DNA of 32,429 nt from Gammaproteobacteria bacterium (GCA_028598975.1 JAQRMU010000041.1:1-32429), one strand, 5' to 3'; counted from the stretch's first letter, positions 11,879 through 21,155 are shown. Numbers and translations: made by a program. The notes: generated by a model from the letters alone, not told the origin.

Positions 11879-13624
11879 CTAGTGCGAAGCGCTATTTATT
11901 TGTTTTAGTAACACTTCTGCATCGAAGGGATCAGACATATTTAAGATCTGCAAGGTGTTTGTTGGCAGTTGTTTAAGATCTGTTTCGTTAATAATCTGCT
12001 TAATTTCTAATAAGGCATTTGGGTGCATACTGAAATTTTCTAGTCCCATTGCAAGCAGTAGACGAGTATAGCGAGAGTCACCAGCCATTTCTCCGCACAT
12101 TGAAACAGGAATATTATGTTTCTTACCTGCATCGAGTGTTACTTGAATTAGGCGTAATACAGCAGGATGAAGCGGATCATAAAGATAGTTAACATGATCA
12201 TCAATTCGGTCAATGGCAAGCGTATATTGGATGAGGTCATTAGTGCCAATAGATAAAAAGTCGACTTGTTTAGCAAACATTTCAGCACAAACTGCACTGG
12301 CAGGGATTTCAATCATTACCCCTGTTTCAATATGATGGTCGTATTCTAGCCCTTCTTTATCAAGTTCGAATTTACACCGTTGCAATAAATGTTGGGCTTG
12401 TAACAATTCTTGCGTATTGGAAATCATGGGAAACATGATTTTGATTTTGCCGAATGCGGAAGCACGTAGCAGAGCGCGTAATTGTGTTCGAAACATATTA
12501 GGTTGCTTTAAGCATAAGCGAATGGCGCGCAGACCTAAAGCGGGGTTGGTTGTCGTTTGATTTAGATTTCGACCGCCATCGACGGTTTTATCTGCACCCA
12601 AATCAAAGGTACGAATGGTGACTGCTTGACCATTCATTCCTTCAACAACTTTACGATAGGCTGTTAGTTGCTCTTCTTCTTCAGGAGGCGTGCTTCGGTT
12701 CATATAGAGAAATTCAGTGCGATATAATCCAATGCCTTGCGAACCTGAGTTACTAATAGGAGTGACATCATCAGGACTATCTGCATTTGCGTGTAAACTG
12801 ATCTTTTTGCCATCACGAGTTTGAGAAGGCTGTGATTTATAGCGACTTAGCGATGCAATGTGTTGTTTAAAGCTGGTGAGACGTTGCTGATATTCATCGA
12901 GTGTATTTTCATCTGCCCCAGCGATTAATGTGCCCGCTTCGCCGTCAACAATAAGTGGTTCATTATCTTGAATATAGCGACGGAGCGAACCAACACCAAC
13001 AATTGCGGGAATGCCTAAGCTTCGTGCCAAAATGGTGGTGTGTGATGTCGCACCACCATGTTCTGTTACAAAGGCTGCTACGCCTTGGTGTTGCATTAAC
13101 ATGGTGTCAGCAGGAGTCAGATCTTCGGCAATAATAATGGCACCTTTGAGACGACCATCTGCAATGTCTACATCAGGGCTTTCTTCATCAGCCAGTAAGC
13201 GATGAATTCGATTTACGACATGTTCGACATCATTACGCCGCGTACGTAAATAGGGATCATCCATTTCATTAAATACATTAATGAGTGCATCTCGCTGTAA
13301 CTGTAGCGCCCATTCTGCATTACAGTGACGCTGGCGAATCATCTCGACAGGTATTTTTGTTAATGATGAGTCTTGCATCATTAATAAGTGGGTATCAATA
13401 AAAGCAGAAACATCAGCAGGTGCATTGGCAGGGATATTATCTCGAATGGCTTTTAATTGTTTTTTAGCTTGCTCAGTTGCATGTTGTAGGCGTGTAACTT
13501 CACGCTCTACCTCACCTTTGAGAACAATGTATTCAAGCACATCAGGTTGATTATGAAAAAGAATATGGGCATTGCCGATAGCGATACCACGAGAAACACC
13601 TAGGCCATGTAGTTCGAGGCTCAT
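11879..13624 (-). CDS. ptsI: PTS enzyme I (phosphoenolpyruvate-protein phosphotransferase)
   Basis: 581 residues, full-length EI without the N-terminal GAF domain of EI-Ntr. The phosphorylated histidine is His195 in GGATSHTTILARSLGIPAIVG; the PEP-binding part has LYRTEFLYM, GLRAIR and the catalytic Cys in VSMCGEMAGD. It passes phosphate from PEP to HPr. The start overlaps the ptsH stop (ATGA), so the two are translationally coupled. No sugar permease is nearby, so EI probably feeds the two EIIA regulators encoded upstream. Confidence 0.96.
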   Translation of the reverse strand: MSLELHGLGVSRGIAIGNAHILFHNQPDVLEYIVLKGEVEREVTRLQHATEQAKKQLKAIRDNIPANAPADVSAFIDTHLLMMQDSSLTKIPVEMIRQRHCNAEWALQLQRDALINVFNEMDDPYLRTRRNDVEHVVNRIHRLLADEESPDVDIADGRLKGAIIIAEDLTPADTMLMQHQGVAAFVTEHGGATSHTTILARSLGIPAIVGVGSLRRYIQDNEPLIVDGEAGTLIAGADENTLDEYQQRLTSFKQHIASLSRYKSQPSQTRDGKKISLHANADSPDDVTPISNSGSQGIGLYRTEFLYMNRSTPPEEEEQLTAYRKVVEGMNGQAVTIRTFDLGADKTVDGGRNLNQTTTNPALGLRAIRLCLKQPNMFRTQLRALLRASAFGKIKIMFPMISNTQELLQAQHLLQRCKFELDKEGLEYDHHIETGVMIEIPASAVCAEMFAKQVDFLSIGTNDLIQYTLAIDRIDDHVNYLYDPLHPAVLRLIQVTLDAGKKHNIPVSMCGEMAGDSRYTRLLLAMGLENFSMHPNALLEIKQIINETDLKQLPTNTLQILNMSDPFDAEVLLKQINSASH

Positions 13625-13890
13625 TCTCCTTCTCCAAAGTAATTATTGATTAAGGTCTCGATTTCTTTTAGTGCAGGTTTTGCATCATCACCAGTGGCAC
13701 TCACGACTATTTCTGTACCTTTGGCTGCTGCGAGCATCATCATACCCATAATGCTCTTACCATTTACTGTGCGTCCATTACGAGAGACATTTATATCTGA
13801 CTCAAATTGAGAGGCTGTAGTCACAAACTTTGCTGAAGCGCGAGCATGTAGACCTAATTTATTAATAATAAGAAATGTTTTTTCGATCAT
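13621..13890 (-). CDS. ptsH: Phosphocarrier protein HPr
   Basis: Small phosphocarrier. Starting at the second in-frame ATG (13890) gives 89 residues, puts the active histidine exactly at His15 (KLGLHARASAKFV) and the regulatory serine exactly at Ser46 (VNGKSIMGMM), and makes the classic ATGA overlap with the preceding gene, with AGGA 8 bases upstream. The upstream ATG at 13899 would add three residues. An intact Ser46 fits the HPr kinase encoded two genes upstream. Confidence 0.96.
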   Translation of the reverse strand: MIEKTFLIINKLGLHARASAKFVTTASQFESDINVSRNGRTVNGKSIMGMMMLAAAKGTEIVVSATGDDAKPALKEIETLINNYFGEGE

Positions 13891-14291
13891 GATTCGCATC
13901 CTGTCTTATGGCAACGAGCAATGCCTTCTTGACCACCAGTAAGCGCTTTTTGTTCGAGTTCATTCAAGCTGAGGTTTGGGTAATTTAGTACACGAATAAG
14001 CATGGGTAAATTGAGCCCAGATATAACACAAATATCATCTCGTTCAGAGACTGTACAAGCAATATTACTCGGTGTTGAGCCAAACATATCCGTCATAATA
14101 AGAATGCCATTACCTTGATCTAGGCCTTCTAATTCTGCATTGAGTTGGCGGCGAATATGATCAGGATTATCATTAATCCCAATTGAAATCACTTTGGTTG
14201 GTAGAGGAGAACATGACAGCATTTGTCGTGCGGTGTTGATAAGCTCTGCCCCAATTTGATTGTGGGAGACGAGTAAGATGCCTACAGTCAT
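13887..14291 (-). CDS. Mannose-type PTS EIIA component
   Basis: 134-residue EIIA of the mannose/fructose (Man) family, like the N-terminal domain of ManX. The phosphohistidine is His10 in GILLVSHNQIGAELI; DMFGSTPSNIA and VISGLNLPMLIRVL match the family. No EIIB, C or D partner is present, so a regulatory rather than transport role is likely, as for similar stand-alone proteins beside hprK in other proteobacteria. It overlaps both neighbours by four bases. Confidence 0.9.
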   Translation of the reverse strand: MTVGILLVSHNQIGAELINTARQMLSCSPLPTKVISIGINDNPDHIRRQLNAELEGLDQGNGILIMTDMFGSTPSNIACTVSERDDICVISGLNLPMLIRVLNYPNLSLNELEQKALTGGQEGIARCHKTGCES

Positions 14292-14824
14292 GAAATTTCT
14301 CTAAGTTTAGTAGTGGACATGATGGTGCGTTGACGTTGTTTTAGCTCATTTTCAGGTTGATGTTGAGATGTTTGCATCATTAACCAGCATTGAATACGGT
14401 GAGAAAGGGATGCTGGGTTATCTGTAGAGAGTGTTAATAACGGAAAAGAGAGCCCTAAAAGGGGGTATGTTTTTTCTGCTGTGAGTTTTATATCAGGTGT
14501 GAATGTCGATTGTAATGAAATCACAACATCTAGTGTTTGCTGTTGTTGCCACGCATCTTGACCGAAGATGGTGAGAATAGAAATTAGCCCTAATTCTCGT
14601 GTATGCAGTAAGCCTTCTAGCATAGGAGGGCAATAACCAGTGATAAGGTTGGATTGTCGAGAAAATTCAACTACATCATCAGCGATAAGCTGGTGGCCTT
14701 GAGATATTAACTCTAGAGCAAGGCTACTTTTTCCAACCCCTGCAGGGCCAATAATGAGTACACCTAGACTGGCTACCCGCATCAGAACGCCATGATGACT
14801 TTCTAACTGCGTGTGATTAACCAT
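14288..14824 (-). CDS. hprK: Short HPr kinase/phosphorylase (catalytic domain only)
   Basis: Residues 10-90 show the HprK catalytic core: HHGVLMRVASLGVLIIGPAGVGKSS with the P-loop at 26-33, ADD at 48-50, and RELGLISI at 76-83, the position of the family's E-x-R-G-L-G-x-I signature. At 178 residues it lacks the N-terminal domain of the roughly 310-residue Gram-positive and betaproteobacterial enzyme and resembles the short alphaproteobacterial form. The last 60 residues diverge. The usual role is reversible phosphorylation of HPr Ser46, which is present in the linked ptsH. rapZ, often next to hprK, is absent. Confidence 0.82.
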   Translation of the reverse strand: MVNHTQLESHHGVLMRVASLGVLIIGPAGVGKSSLALELISQGHQLIADDVVEFSRQSNLITGYCPPMLEGLLHTRELGLISILTIFGQDAWQQQQTLDVVISLQSTFTPDIKLTAEKTYPLLGLSFPLLTLSTDNPASLSHRIQCWLMMQTSQHQPENELKQRQRTIMSTTKLREIS

Positions 14825-14830
14825 GTCGGT

Positions 14831-15292
14831 CTAAGCATCATCAATGGTCAGTAAAATCTCGAAGATTTGTTCTGAATTACTCGCATCACGAATCTTCTGA
14901 CATGTATCTGCTTCACGAAATAATGTAACTAGTCGTGCAAGGTGCTGAAGATGGTGGTCACCATCATCCTCAGGTACTAATAAACCAAATGCAATATCAA
15001 CAGGCTTTTGATCTGATGATTCATAATTGACGGGAGATGCTAATGTCATCATGGCTGCAATGGTATGTGTCAGACCTGGGATTCGGGCGTGAGGTATTGC
15101 TACGCCCTTACCCAGACCTGTACTGCCTAACCTTTCTCGTTCTAGCAATGCCTGAAAAATATTATCTGCAGAGATGACATTGGTGTTCTTTGCCAACATG
15201 TGGCTAATCTTTTCCAGAGTTCGTTTTTTACTAGACGCAGAATTATTACAACTAATATTGTCTGCATTGATGAGTAAGGCGGCAATAAGCAT
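14831..15292 (-). CDS. ptsN: PTS EIIA-Ntr (nitrogen regulatory) protein
   Basis: 153 residues, PTS_EIIA type 2 fold. The phosphorylated histidine is His68 in GLGKGVAIPHARI; DIAFGLLVPEDDGDHHLQHLARL is typical of PtsN. In other proteobacteria its phosphorylation state controls potassium transport and other processes. It lies 14 bases after hpf and six before hprK in the conserved rpoN-hpf-ptsN order. Its EI partner here is presumably the linked ptsI, since no EI-Ntr gene is in the window. Confidence 0.94.
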   Translation of the reverse strand: MLIAALLINADNISCNNSASSKKRTLEKISHMLAKNTNVISADNIFQALLERERLGSTGLGKGVAIPHARIPGLTHTIAAMMTLASPVNYESSDQKPVDIAFGLLVPEDDGDHHLQHLARLVTLFREADTCQKIRDASNSEQIFEILLTIDDA

Positions 15293-15306
15293 TAATAGAC
15301 CTACAC

Positions 15307-15633
15307 TTAGCTAGCGTTTTGTTTCATGTTAGCACCATCAGTTTGGTGATGATTTTTGATTTTATCTTTGTGCTTGATGATTTGGCGATCAAGTTTTGAT
15401 ACCAAATGCTCAATTGCAGTATACATATTTTCATTTTCATCTGATGCGAACAAATCAGCACCGCTCACATGAACCGTTGCTTCAGCTTTTTGACGTTTCT
15501 TTTCAACGGTTAGAATGACGTGAACATTTGTCATATGGTCAAAGTGACGAGTTAACTTTTCAAATTTACTGTTGACATGGTCACGAAGACTATCTGTGAT
15601 TTCAATATGTTGTCCGCTTAAGTTTAATTGCAT
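15307..15633 (-). CDS. hpf: Ribosome hibernation promoting factor (short HPF)
   Basis: 108 residues of the sigma54-modulation/HPF/YfiA family, beginning MQLNLSGQHIEITDSLRDHV with the basic helix KKRQKAEATVHV and ending in HLVSKLDRQIIKHKDKIKNHH. It binds the 30S decoding region and inactivates ribosomes in stationary phase. It lacks the C-terminal dimerisation domain of long HPF. Position just after rpoN is conserved in many proteobacteria. Confidence 0.95.
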   Translation of the reverse strand: MQLNLSGQHIEITDSLRDHVNSKFEKLTRHFDHMTNVHVILTVEKKRQKAEATVHVSGADLFASDENENMYTAIEHLVSKLDRQIIKHKDKIKNHHQTDGANMKQNAS

Positions 15634-15668
15634 AAGACTTAACTCCTGTTGAGAGAATAAAAACTGGT

Positions 15669-17114
15669 TTAAACCAGCCGTTTACGTTCGTTAGATGGCG
15701 GGATTGCCAATGTTTCACGGTATTTTGCAATGGTTCTACGTGCTACGTTAATACCTTGGTCACCAAGAATATCTGCAATTTTACTATCGCTTAGTGGTTT
15801 CCGTGGGTTTTCAGCAGCAACAAGTTTTCTAATAATGGCACGAATAGCTGTTGCAGAACATTCGCCTCCACTATCGGTACTCACATGGCTTGAAAAGAAA
15901 AATTTCAATTCATAAATGCCACGAGGGGTATGGAGATATTTTCGAGTAGTCACTCGAGAAATAGTGGATTCATGCATCTCTACTATTTCAGCAATATCAG
16001 CAAGCACTAATGGTTTCATTGCTTCATCGCCGTAATCGAGGAAGCTTGCTTGGCGTTCAATAATCGCTTCGGCTACTTTAAGTAATGTTTCATTACGGCT
16101 TTGTAAGCTTTTTAGGAACCAACGGGCTTCTTGTAAATTGTTTTTAAGGTATGTGTTGTCAGCACTATTATCAGCACGTTTAATGAGTTGTGCATAATGT
16201 TCAGCAACTTGGATGCGTGGGGCATTATCAGGATTTAGCGATAACTGCCATTTACCATTCATTTTTTTGGTATACACATCTGGCACAATATATTCAGTTT
16301 TATCAACTTGGATATGACTGCCCGGACGCGGGTTTAAAAGTTGAATTGTCCGAACAAGATCCGTTAATTGATCATCACTGACTTTTAGAGCACGTTTAAT
16401 TTGGGCATAATCACGTTTTGCTAACGTGTCTAAGTGTTTGTCGATAAGTTCTGTTAAAAGTTCAATATTATCAATATCGGACTCATATAATTTGAGCTGA
16501 ATTAATAAACATTCTCGTAAATCACGAGCAGCGACACCGATAGGGTCAAAATGTTGAATGCGATGTAAGACTGCCTCTATTTCATCAAACTCACTGCCCA
16601 AGCTTTGTTGAATGTCTTCGAGAGTACCCTTCAAATAACCATCATCTTCAATTGAATCGATAATAATGGTCGCTATTGCACGCTCAGCATGTGAAAAAGG
16701 CGTTAAGCGCATTTGCCAGAGCAAATGTTCTTGCAGGCTTTCACTACTATTATCTTCGTTTTCTCGCTCCATACCAGAATCAATAACTTGACTAGTGGTT
16801 GTTGTAGCTGGAGGTGCATCGAAGGTATCTTCCCACTGACTATCGGTAGGAAGTTCATCAGGAATAGTGCCGTTATCAAGATGCATATCATCCTGAGTAA
16901 CCGCTTCTGCTATTTCTTTATTTTCTTGCGCTGCACTTGTATCACTATTGTGTTCAAAGTCTTCTTCTACTTCGAGAAGAGGGTTTGTTTCTAGGGCTTC
17001 TTGAATTTCTGCCTGTAGTTCCAACGATGAAAGTTGTAACAAGCGAATGGCTTGTTGTAACTGGGGAGTCATCGATAGGCTTTGACCTACACGTAGCTGT
17101 AATGAGGCTTTCAC
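15669..17114 (-). CDS. rpoN: RNA polymerase sigma54 factor
   Basis: 481 residues. Region I is glutamine-rich (QLRVGQSLSMTPQLQQAIRLLQLS), region II is acidic (about 50-120), and region III carries the core-binding part, HTH motif and the RpoN box ARRTIAKYRE at 458-467. The start is GTG with only a weak ribosome site. Upstream of rpoN in most gammaproteobacteria lies lptB; here it is a tungstate-type ABC gene instead. A sigma54 promoter-like sequence precedes the gene. Confidence 0.98.
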   Translation of the reverse strand: MKASLQLRVGQSLSMTPQLQQAIRLLQLSSLELQAEIQEALETNPLLEVEEDFEHNSDTSAAQENKEIAEAVTQDDMHLDNGTIPDELPTDSQWEDTFDAPPATTTTSQVIDSGMERENEDNSSESLQEHLLWQMRLTPFSHAERAIATIIIDSIEDDGYLKGTLEDIQQSLGSEFDEIEAVLHRIQHFDPIGVAARDLRECLLIQLKLYESDIDNIELLTELIDKHLDTLAKRDYAQIKRALKVSDDQLTDLVRTIQLLNPRPGSHIQVDKTEYIVPDVYTKKMNGKWQLSLNPDNAPRIQVAEHYAQLIKRADNSADNTYLKNNLQEARWFLKSLQSRNETLLKVAEAIIERQASFLDYGDEAMKPLVLADIAEIVEMHESTISRVTTRKYLHTPRGIYELKFFFSSHVSTDSGGECSATAIRAIIRKLVAAENPRKPLSDSKIADILGDQGINVARRTIAKYRETLAIPPSNERKRLV

Positions 17115-17157
17115 GACTAGTTATAAAAAAACTTATGGTTCATATGGCTATACTACC

Positions 17158-17172
17158 GCAAGTATTATGCCG
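17158..17172 (-). promoter_or_regulatory. Candidate sigma54 (-24/-12) promoter before rpoN
   Basis: Minus strand reads CGGCATAATACTTGC, against the consensus TGGCAC-N5-TTGC. The GG and GC doublets are spaced by exactly ten bases. Transcription would start near 17146, about 32 bases before the rpoN GTG. The match is at 8 of the 10 core bases; regulation by sigma54 itself is inferred. Confidence 0.45.
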
Positions 17173-17209
17173 TTGCATATAGTTTTCAGTGTAATTTTTA
17201 AAAAGGGTT

Positions 17210-18199
17210 TTAAAATACAGTTACGGCAGTAGATTTAAAGCTTAGGCAGACGGTCTTTCCTAGCGATAAATTGAGATTATTCAGTGACTCAGGACTAATG
17301 AGAACATGAAAGCGCTCACCACACTCTACTATTAGGCGAACGGATTCTTCTTCTTCAGCGATCAAAATTAGCCGACCACTAAAGCTGTTGCGCATACTTG
17401 ATTGCAATGGTTGCGCTGAAATAATGATTTCTCGAGGGTCAATCGCAATATGATGGGCATCACGTAATGTGCTGGTGGAATGGATCTGCATTTTCCCTGT
17501 ATTAAAAAGGTGCTGAGATAGTGCACCATGAAATACATTGAGGAGAGGACTGGCAGTGGTTTTACCTGCAACGAGATTAATAACGTCATCAGCCATTGCC
17601 AGACCTTGCAGACGATTATGGCTAGAAAAAATAACAGTTTTATTGGCGTGTTGAGTGAAATTAACAATAAATTCTTCAAGTAATTGAATGTGGTGTTGGT
17701 CTAAGTGGGAGAAGGGCTCATCAAGCAACAAAATATCAGGCTGATAAGAAATGGCCCTCGCAATCGCTACCCGCTTTAGCTCGCCACCCGATAATGTACT
17801 TACTTCTTGCTGTGCCAAGTGGTGTGTTTTTGTTTGCTCAAGCGCTTGTTTTGTTAATGCCGAATGTTGTGAAGATGGCACCCCCTGAAGTTTGAGTGCC
17901 AACTTAATATTGTTTTCAACTGTGCCGGGTAATAAATAAGGATGCTGGTCTACAACACCTATTTGTTGCCTTTGGGAAGCTTTTAATGGGCATGTTGCAG
18001 GTTGACTGAGAAGCGTTATCGCTCCTTCATTGGCTTGCGAAGTAAATGCTAATAGTTTGAGTAATGAGGATTTTCCTGCACCATTTTCACCTAAAAGAGC
18101 AATGGACTTGCCAGAGGGGATTGTCAGCGTTGGAATATCAAGTGCCAACCGTTGTTGATAGCTGAGTTTGATGCCAGAGAGTTGGTAGGCATTAGTCAT
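17210..18199 (-). CDS. tupC: Tungstate/molybdate-type ABC transporter ATPase
   Basis: 329 residues. ABC domain at about 1-215 with Walker A GENGAGKSS, Q-loop GVVDQHP, signature LSGGELKRVAIARA and Walker B ILLLDEP followed by SSHN (H-loop). The C-terminal part, about 260-329, is a TOBE/Mop-like oxyanion domain (RNSFSGRLILIAEEEESVRLIVECG) as in TupC and ModC. It overlaps the permease gene by eight bases. The protein pairs with the TupB-like permease; substrate is inferred from the permease and Mop-like domain. Confidence 0.85.
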   Translation of the reverse strand: MTNAYQLSGIKLSYQQRLALDIPTLTIPSGKSIALLGENGAGKSSLLKLLAFTSQANEGAITLLSQPATCPLKASQRQQIGVVDQHPYLLPGTVENNIKLALKLQGVPSSQHSALTKQALEQTKTHHLAQQEVSTLSGGELKRVAIARAISYQPDILLLDEPFSHLDQHHIQLLEEFIVNFTQHANKTVIFSSHNRLQGLAMADDVINLVAGKTTASPLLNVFHGALSQHLFNTGKMQIHSTSTLRDAHHIAIDPREIIISAQPLQSSMRNSFSGRLILIAEEEESVRLIVECGERFHVLISPESLNNLNLSLGKTVCLSFKSTAVTVF

Positions 18200-18884
18200 T
18201 GCTTGAGTTTAACCATGACAAGATAAAGTTAAGCGCAAAGGCAATAAGGAGGAGCAATATGCCAAGTGCTAAGCCTAGTTCAAATTCACCTTTACTAGTC
18301 TCAAGTGCGATAGCTGTGGTCATGGTTCGTGTGAAGCCTTCAATATTTCCACCCAACATCATTGCTGCGCCAACTTCCCCAATGGCTCGGCCAAAGCCGG
18401 TGACAAGAGCTGCAAGCATGGCTAGGCGTGTGGTACGGATAACATGAATTGTCAGAGATACGGGTTTAGCGCCAAGGCTAATCAGTGTAGGCACGAGGCG
18501 AGGATCAGCAGAACGAACAGCGGTGATCGCGAGATTCATCATAATAGGAAAAATCAGGATTGCTTCGGCAATAATAATCGCGGTTGGTGTATACAGTAGT
18601 CCCCAATGCCCCAGCGGCCCTAAACGACTAAATAGACCATAGAGTAGTAAACCTATGACTACAGTTGGCATTGCCATTAAGGTATTTAAGAGGTGTTGGA
18701 CAAAGCTTTTGCCACGGAAATTATTGAGTGCCATGGTGACACCGGCAGGAACCGCAAGACTAGCCGCAATAATGGCAGCAGTAATCGAGATGAGTACAGA
18801 GGTGAATACCACCTGATAAATATCAGGATCAAAGCTAATGATTAGTTTAAATGCTGAGGATAAAGACTCGGCAAAGTAATTCAT
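18192..18884 (-). CDS. tupB: Tungstate-type ABC transporter permease
   Basis: 230 residues, about five or six helices, binding-protein-dependent permease domain. The long EAA-like loop FGRAIGEVGAAMMLGGNIEG followed by TRTMTTAIALETSKGEFELGLALG is characteristic of TupB/WtpB-like tungstate permeases. No binding-protein gene (tupA) precedes it: the neighbour 14 bases upstream is metF. It may therefore be read through from the methyl-cycle genes and use a binding protein encoded elsewhere. Confidence 0.85.
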   Translation of the reverse strand: MNYFAESLSSAFKLIISFDPDIYQVVFTSVLISITAAIIAASLAVPAGVTMALNNFRGKSFVQHLLNTLMAMPTVVIGLLLYGLFSRLGPLGHWGLLYTPTAIIIAEAILIFPIMMNLAITAVRSADPRLVPTLISLGAKPVSLTIHVIRTTRLAMLAALVTGFGRAIGEVGAAMMLGGNIEGFTRTMTTAIALETSKGEFELGLALGILLLLIAFALNFILSWLNSSND

Positions 18885-18898
18885 TTGAGCGTGTTAAA

Positions 18899-19750
18899 TT
18901 ACTTAATTAAACCTAAACGCTGACAAATTGTCAGTGTCGGATCGATGCGGTTCATGGTGTAGAAATGTAAACCAGGCACGCCAGCCGTAATCAACTTTTC
19001 AGTAAAGTCGGTTAAAAAATCTAATGTAAAAGCTTGCAGTGATTCAGCATCATCAGCAAACTCTTCTAGGCGTTTACGTAACCAACGCGGGATTTCTGCA
19101 CCACAGCCATCAGAAAAGCGAGCCAGTTGAGAAAAGTTATTAATCGGCATAATGCCGGGAATAATTGGGATTTCGATCCCCGCACGCTGACAGCGATCAA
19201 CAAAATAAAAATAGGAGTCGATATTGTAGAAATATTGCGTTAAAGCACTATCGGCACCTGCATCCACTTTGCGTTTGAAATTTACTAGATCAATCGCTGC
19301 TGACTCTGCTTGAGGATGAACCTCTGGGTAAGCCGCGACTTCAATCGTAAAATAGTCATTCGTTTCTTTGCGAATAAAGTCAATCAATTCATTGGCATAA
19401 CGGAAATCACCCGGATCACGCATACCCGAGGGCAAGTCACCACGCAGAGCGACAATACGTCGAATATCATTTTCTTTAAATGTATTGAGAAGATCACGGA
19501 TCCCTTCTTCAGTCGAACCGACGCAAGATAGGTGAGGTGCAGCATCAATACCTGTTGTTGCGCGGTCTTGTTGAATATCAATCACAGCAGCTAGGGTATT
19601 ATCTTGTGTCGAGCCACCCGCACCAAAAGTAACGGAATAAAATTCAGGATTGAGGGGCGCAAGCTTATGACGCACCTCACGCATATTGGCTATCCCTTTA
19701 TCCGTTTTAGGAGGGAAGAATTCGCAGCTAATCGTGAGTTGTTTAGTCAT
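18899..19750 (-). CDS. metF: 5,10-methylenetetrahydrofolate reductase
   Basis: 283 residues, FAD-dependent TIM barrel making 5-methyl-tetrahydrofolate for methionine synthesis. Family features: CEFFPPKTDKG at the N-terminus (catalytic Glu), SVTFGAGGSTQDNT, RIVALRGDLP, EVAAYPEVHPQA and GADSALTQYFYN, with FLTDFTEKLITAGVPGLHFYTMNR at the end. It follows metK and ahcY on the same strand and completes the methionine/SAM cycle set. Confidence 0.98.
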   Translation of the reverse strand: MTKQLTISCEFFPPKTDKGIANMREVRHKLAPLNPEFYSVTFGAGGSTQDNTLAAVIDIQQDRATTGIDAAPHLSCVGSTEEGIRDLLNTFKENDIRRIVALRGDLPSGMRDPGDFRYANELIDFIRKETNDYFTIEVAAYPEVHPQAESAAIDLVNFKRKVDAGADSALTQYFYNIDSYFYFVDRCQRAGIEIPIIPGIMPINNFSQLARFSDGCGAEIPRWLRKRLEEFADDAESLQAFTLDFLTDFTEKLITAGVPGLHFYTMNRIDPTLTICQRLGLIK

Positions 19751-19781
19751 AATGTTTTTATCAAAAATAAAGAGTTAATAG

Positions 19782-19813
19782 ACCGTCATTCCCGAAAAAT
19801 CGAGAATGACGGT
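19782..19813. repeat. GTCAT-ended hairpin repeat between ahcY and metF
   Basis: ACCGTCATTCCCG pairs with CGAGAATGACGGT (12 of 13) around AAAAAT. The ends match the longer elements at 21156-21238 and 28301-28372, so this is a short copy of the same dispersed family. Read on minus it lies 12 bases past the ahcY stop and could attenuate transcription into metF, though there is no uninterrupted T run right after the stem. Confidence 0.7.
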
Positions 19814-19824
19814 GACATTAATTG

Positions 19825-21129
19825 TTAGTAACGGTAATGTTCAGGCTTATAAGGGCCTTCTTTACTTAGGCTTAAGTAGTCAGCCTGTTCCGTTGTTAAT
19901 TCTGTCAGGTTAGCACCAATTTTAGCTAAATGTAGGCGGGCTACTTTTTCATCTAATTCTTTTGGTAAAACATAGACTTCATTTTTGTAGCTATCGCTGT
20001 TATCCCATAACTCTATTTGAGCCATTACTTGGTTAGTAAACGATGCTGACATTACAAAGCTAGGGTGACCTGTTGCACAGCCTAAGTTTACAAGGCGACC
20101 TTCAGCTAACAAGATAATGCGCTTGCCATCAGGGAAAACAATGTGATCAACTTGAGGTTTAATGTTAATCCATTCGTAGTCTTTTAATGATGCAACAGCG
20201 ATTTCTGAGTCAAAGTGACCGATATTACATACGATTGATTCATTTTTCATTGCAACCATATGGTCATGGTTAATGACATCAACATTACCAGTTGTTGTTA
20301 CAAAGATATCACCGTAACTTGCAGCTTCATCCATATTTACAACACGGTAGCCTTCCATTGCAGCTTGTAGCGCACAGATAGGATCAATCTCAGTCACCAT
20401 TACTGTTGCGCCCATGCCTTTAAATGCTTGGGCACAGCCTTTACCTACATCACCGTAACCTAAAACAACACAGATCTTACCGGCAACCATTACATCTGTT
20501 GCACGCTTGATACCGTCTAATAAAGATTCACGACAGCCGTATAGGTTGTCGAATTTAGATTTAGTCACAGAATCATTAACGTTGATGGCAGGCACTTTCA
20601 AAGAACCATCTTTCATCATTTCATATAAACGATGAACGCCTGTTGTGGTTTCTTCTGATAAACCTTTAATATCGGCTAATAGTTCAGGGTAATCATCATG
20701 CATGATTTGCGTTAAATCACCGCCATCATCCAAGATTAAGTTTGGACGCCAGCCATTAGGGCCAAAGATCGTTTGTTCAATGCACCAAATCGCTTCTTCG
20801 TTTGTTTCGCCTTTCCAAGCAAAAACAGGAATATCTTGTGCCGCAATTGCTGCTGCTGCTTGATCTTGTGTTGAGAAGATATTACAAGAAGACCAGCGAA
20901 CTTCAGCACCTAAATCGATTAATGTTTCAATTAATACCGCCGTTTGGATTGTCATATGTAAGCAACCCGCAATACGAGCACCAGCAAGCGGGTTTTTGCC
21001 AGCATATTCTTCACGAATAGCCATTAAACCAGGCATTTCAGTTTCAGCAATTTTGATTTCTTTAGCGCCCCACTCAGCTAAGCTGATATCGGCAATTTTG
21101 TAATCAGGTGTTAGGTTTTCAATGGTCAT
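19825..21129 (-). CDS. ahcY: S-adenosylhomocysteine hydrolase
   Basis: 434 residues, NAD-dependent hydrolysis of SAH to homocysteine and adenosine. Signatures: [42 protein letters not shown], the NAD motif [22 protein letters not shown] and the C-terminal [10 protein letters not shown]. It sits between metK and metF. The metK leader carries an SAH riboswitch candidate, so this SAH-consuming enzyme is probably switched on by its own substrate. Confidence 0.99.
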   Translation of the reverse strand: MTIENLTPDYKIADISLAEWGAKEIKIAETEMPGLMAIREEYAGKNPLAGARIAGCLHMTIQTAVLIETLIDLGAEVRWSSCNIFSTQDQAAAAIAAQDIPVFAWKGETNEEAIWCIEQTIFGPNGWRPNLILDDGGDLTQIMHDDYPELLADIKGLSEETTTGVHRLYEMMKDGSLKVPAINVNDSVTKSKFDNLYGCRESLLDGIKRATDVMVAGKICVVLGYGDVGKGCAQAFKGMGATVMVTEIDPICALQAAMEGYRVVNMDEAASYGDIFVTTTGNVDVINHDHMVAMKNESIVCNIGHFDSEIAVASLKDYEWINIKPQVDHIVFPDGKRIILLAEGRLVNLGCATGHPSFVMSASFTNQVMAQIELWDNSDSYKNEVYVLPKELDEKVARLHLAKIGANLTELTTEQADYLSLSKEGPYKPEHYRY

Positions 21130-21155
21130 GTATTAGTGTCCTTAAATATTAATTT

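Noticed and set aside
19782-19813. Simple intrinsic terminator after ahcY
   Set aside because: Its ends match two other elements in the window and no uninterrupted T run follows, so repeat family membership is the better explanation.
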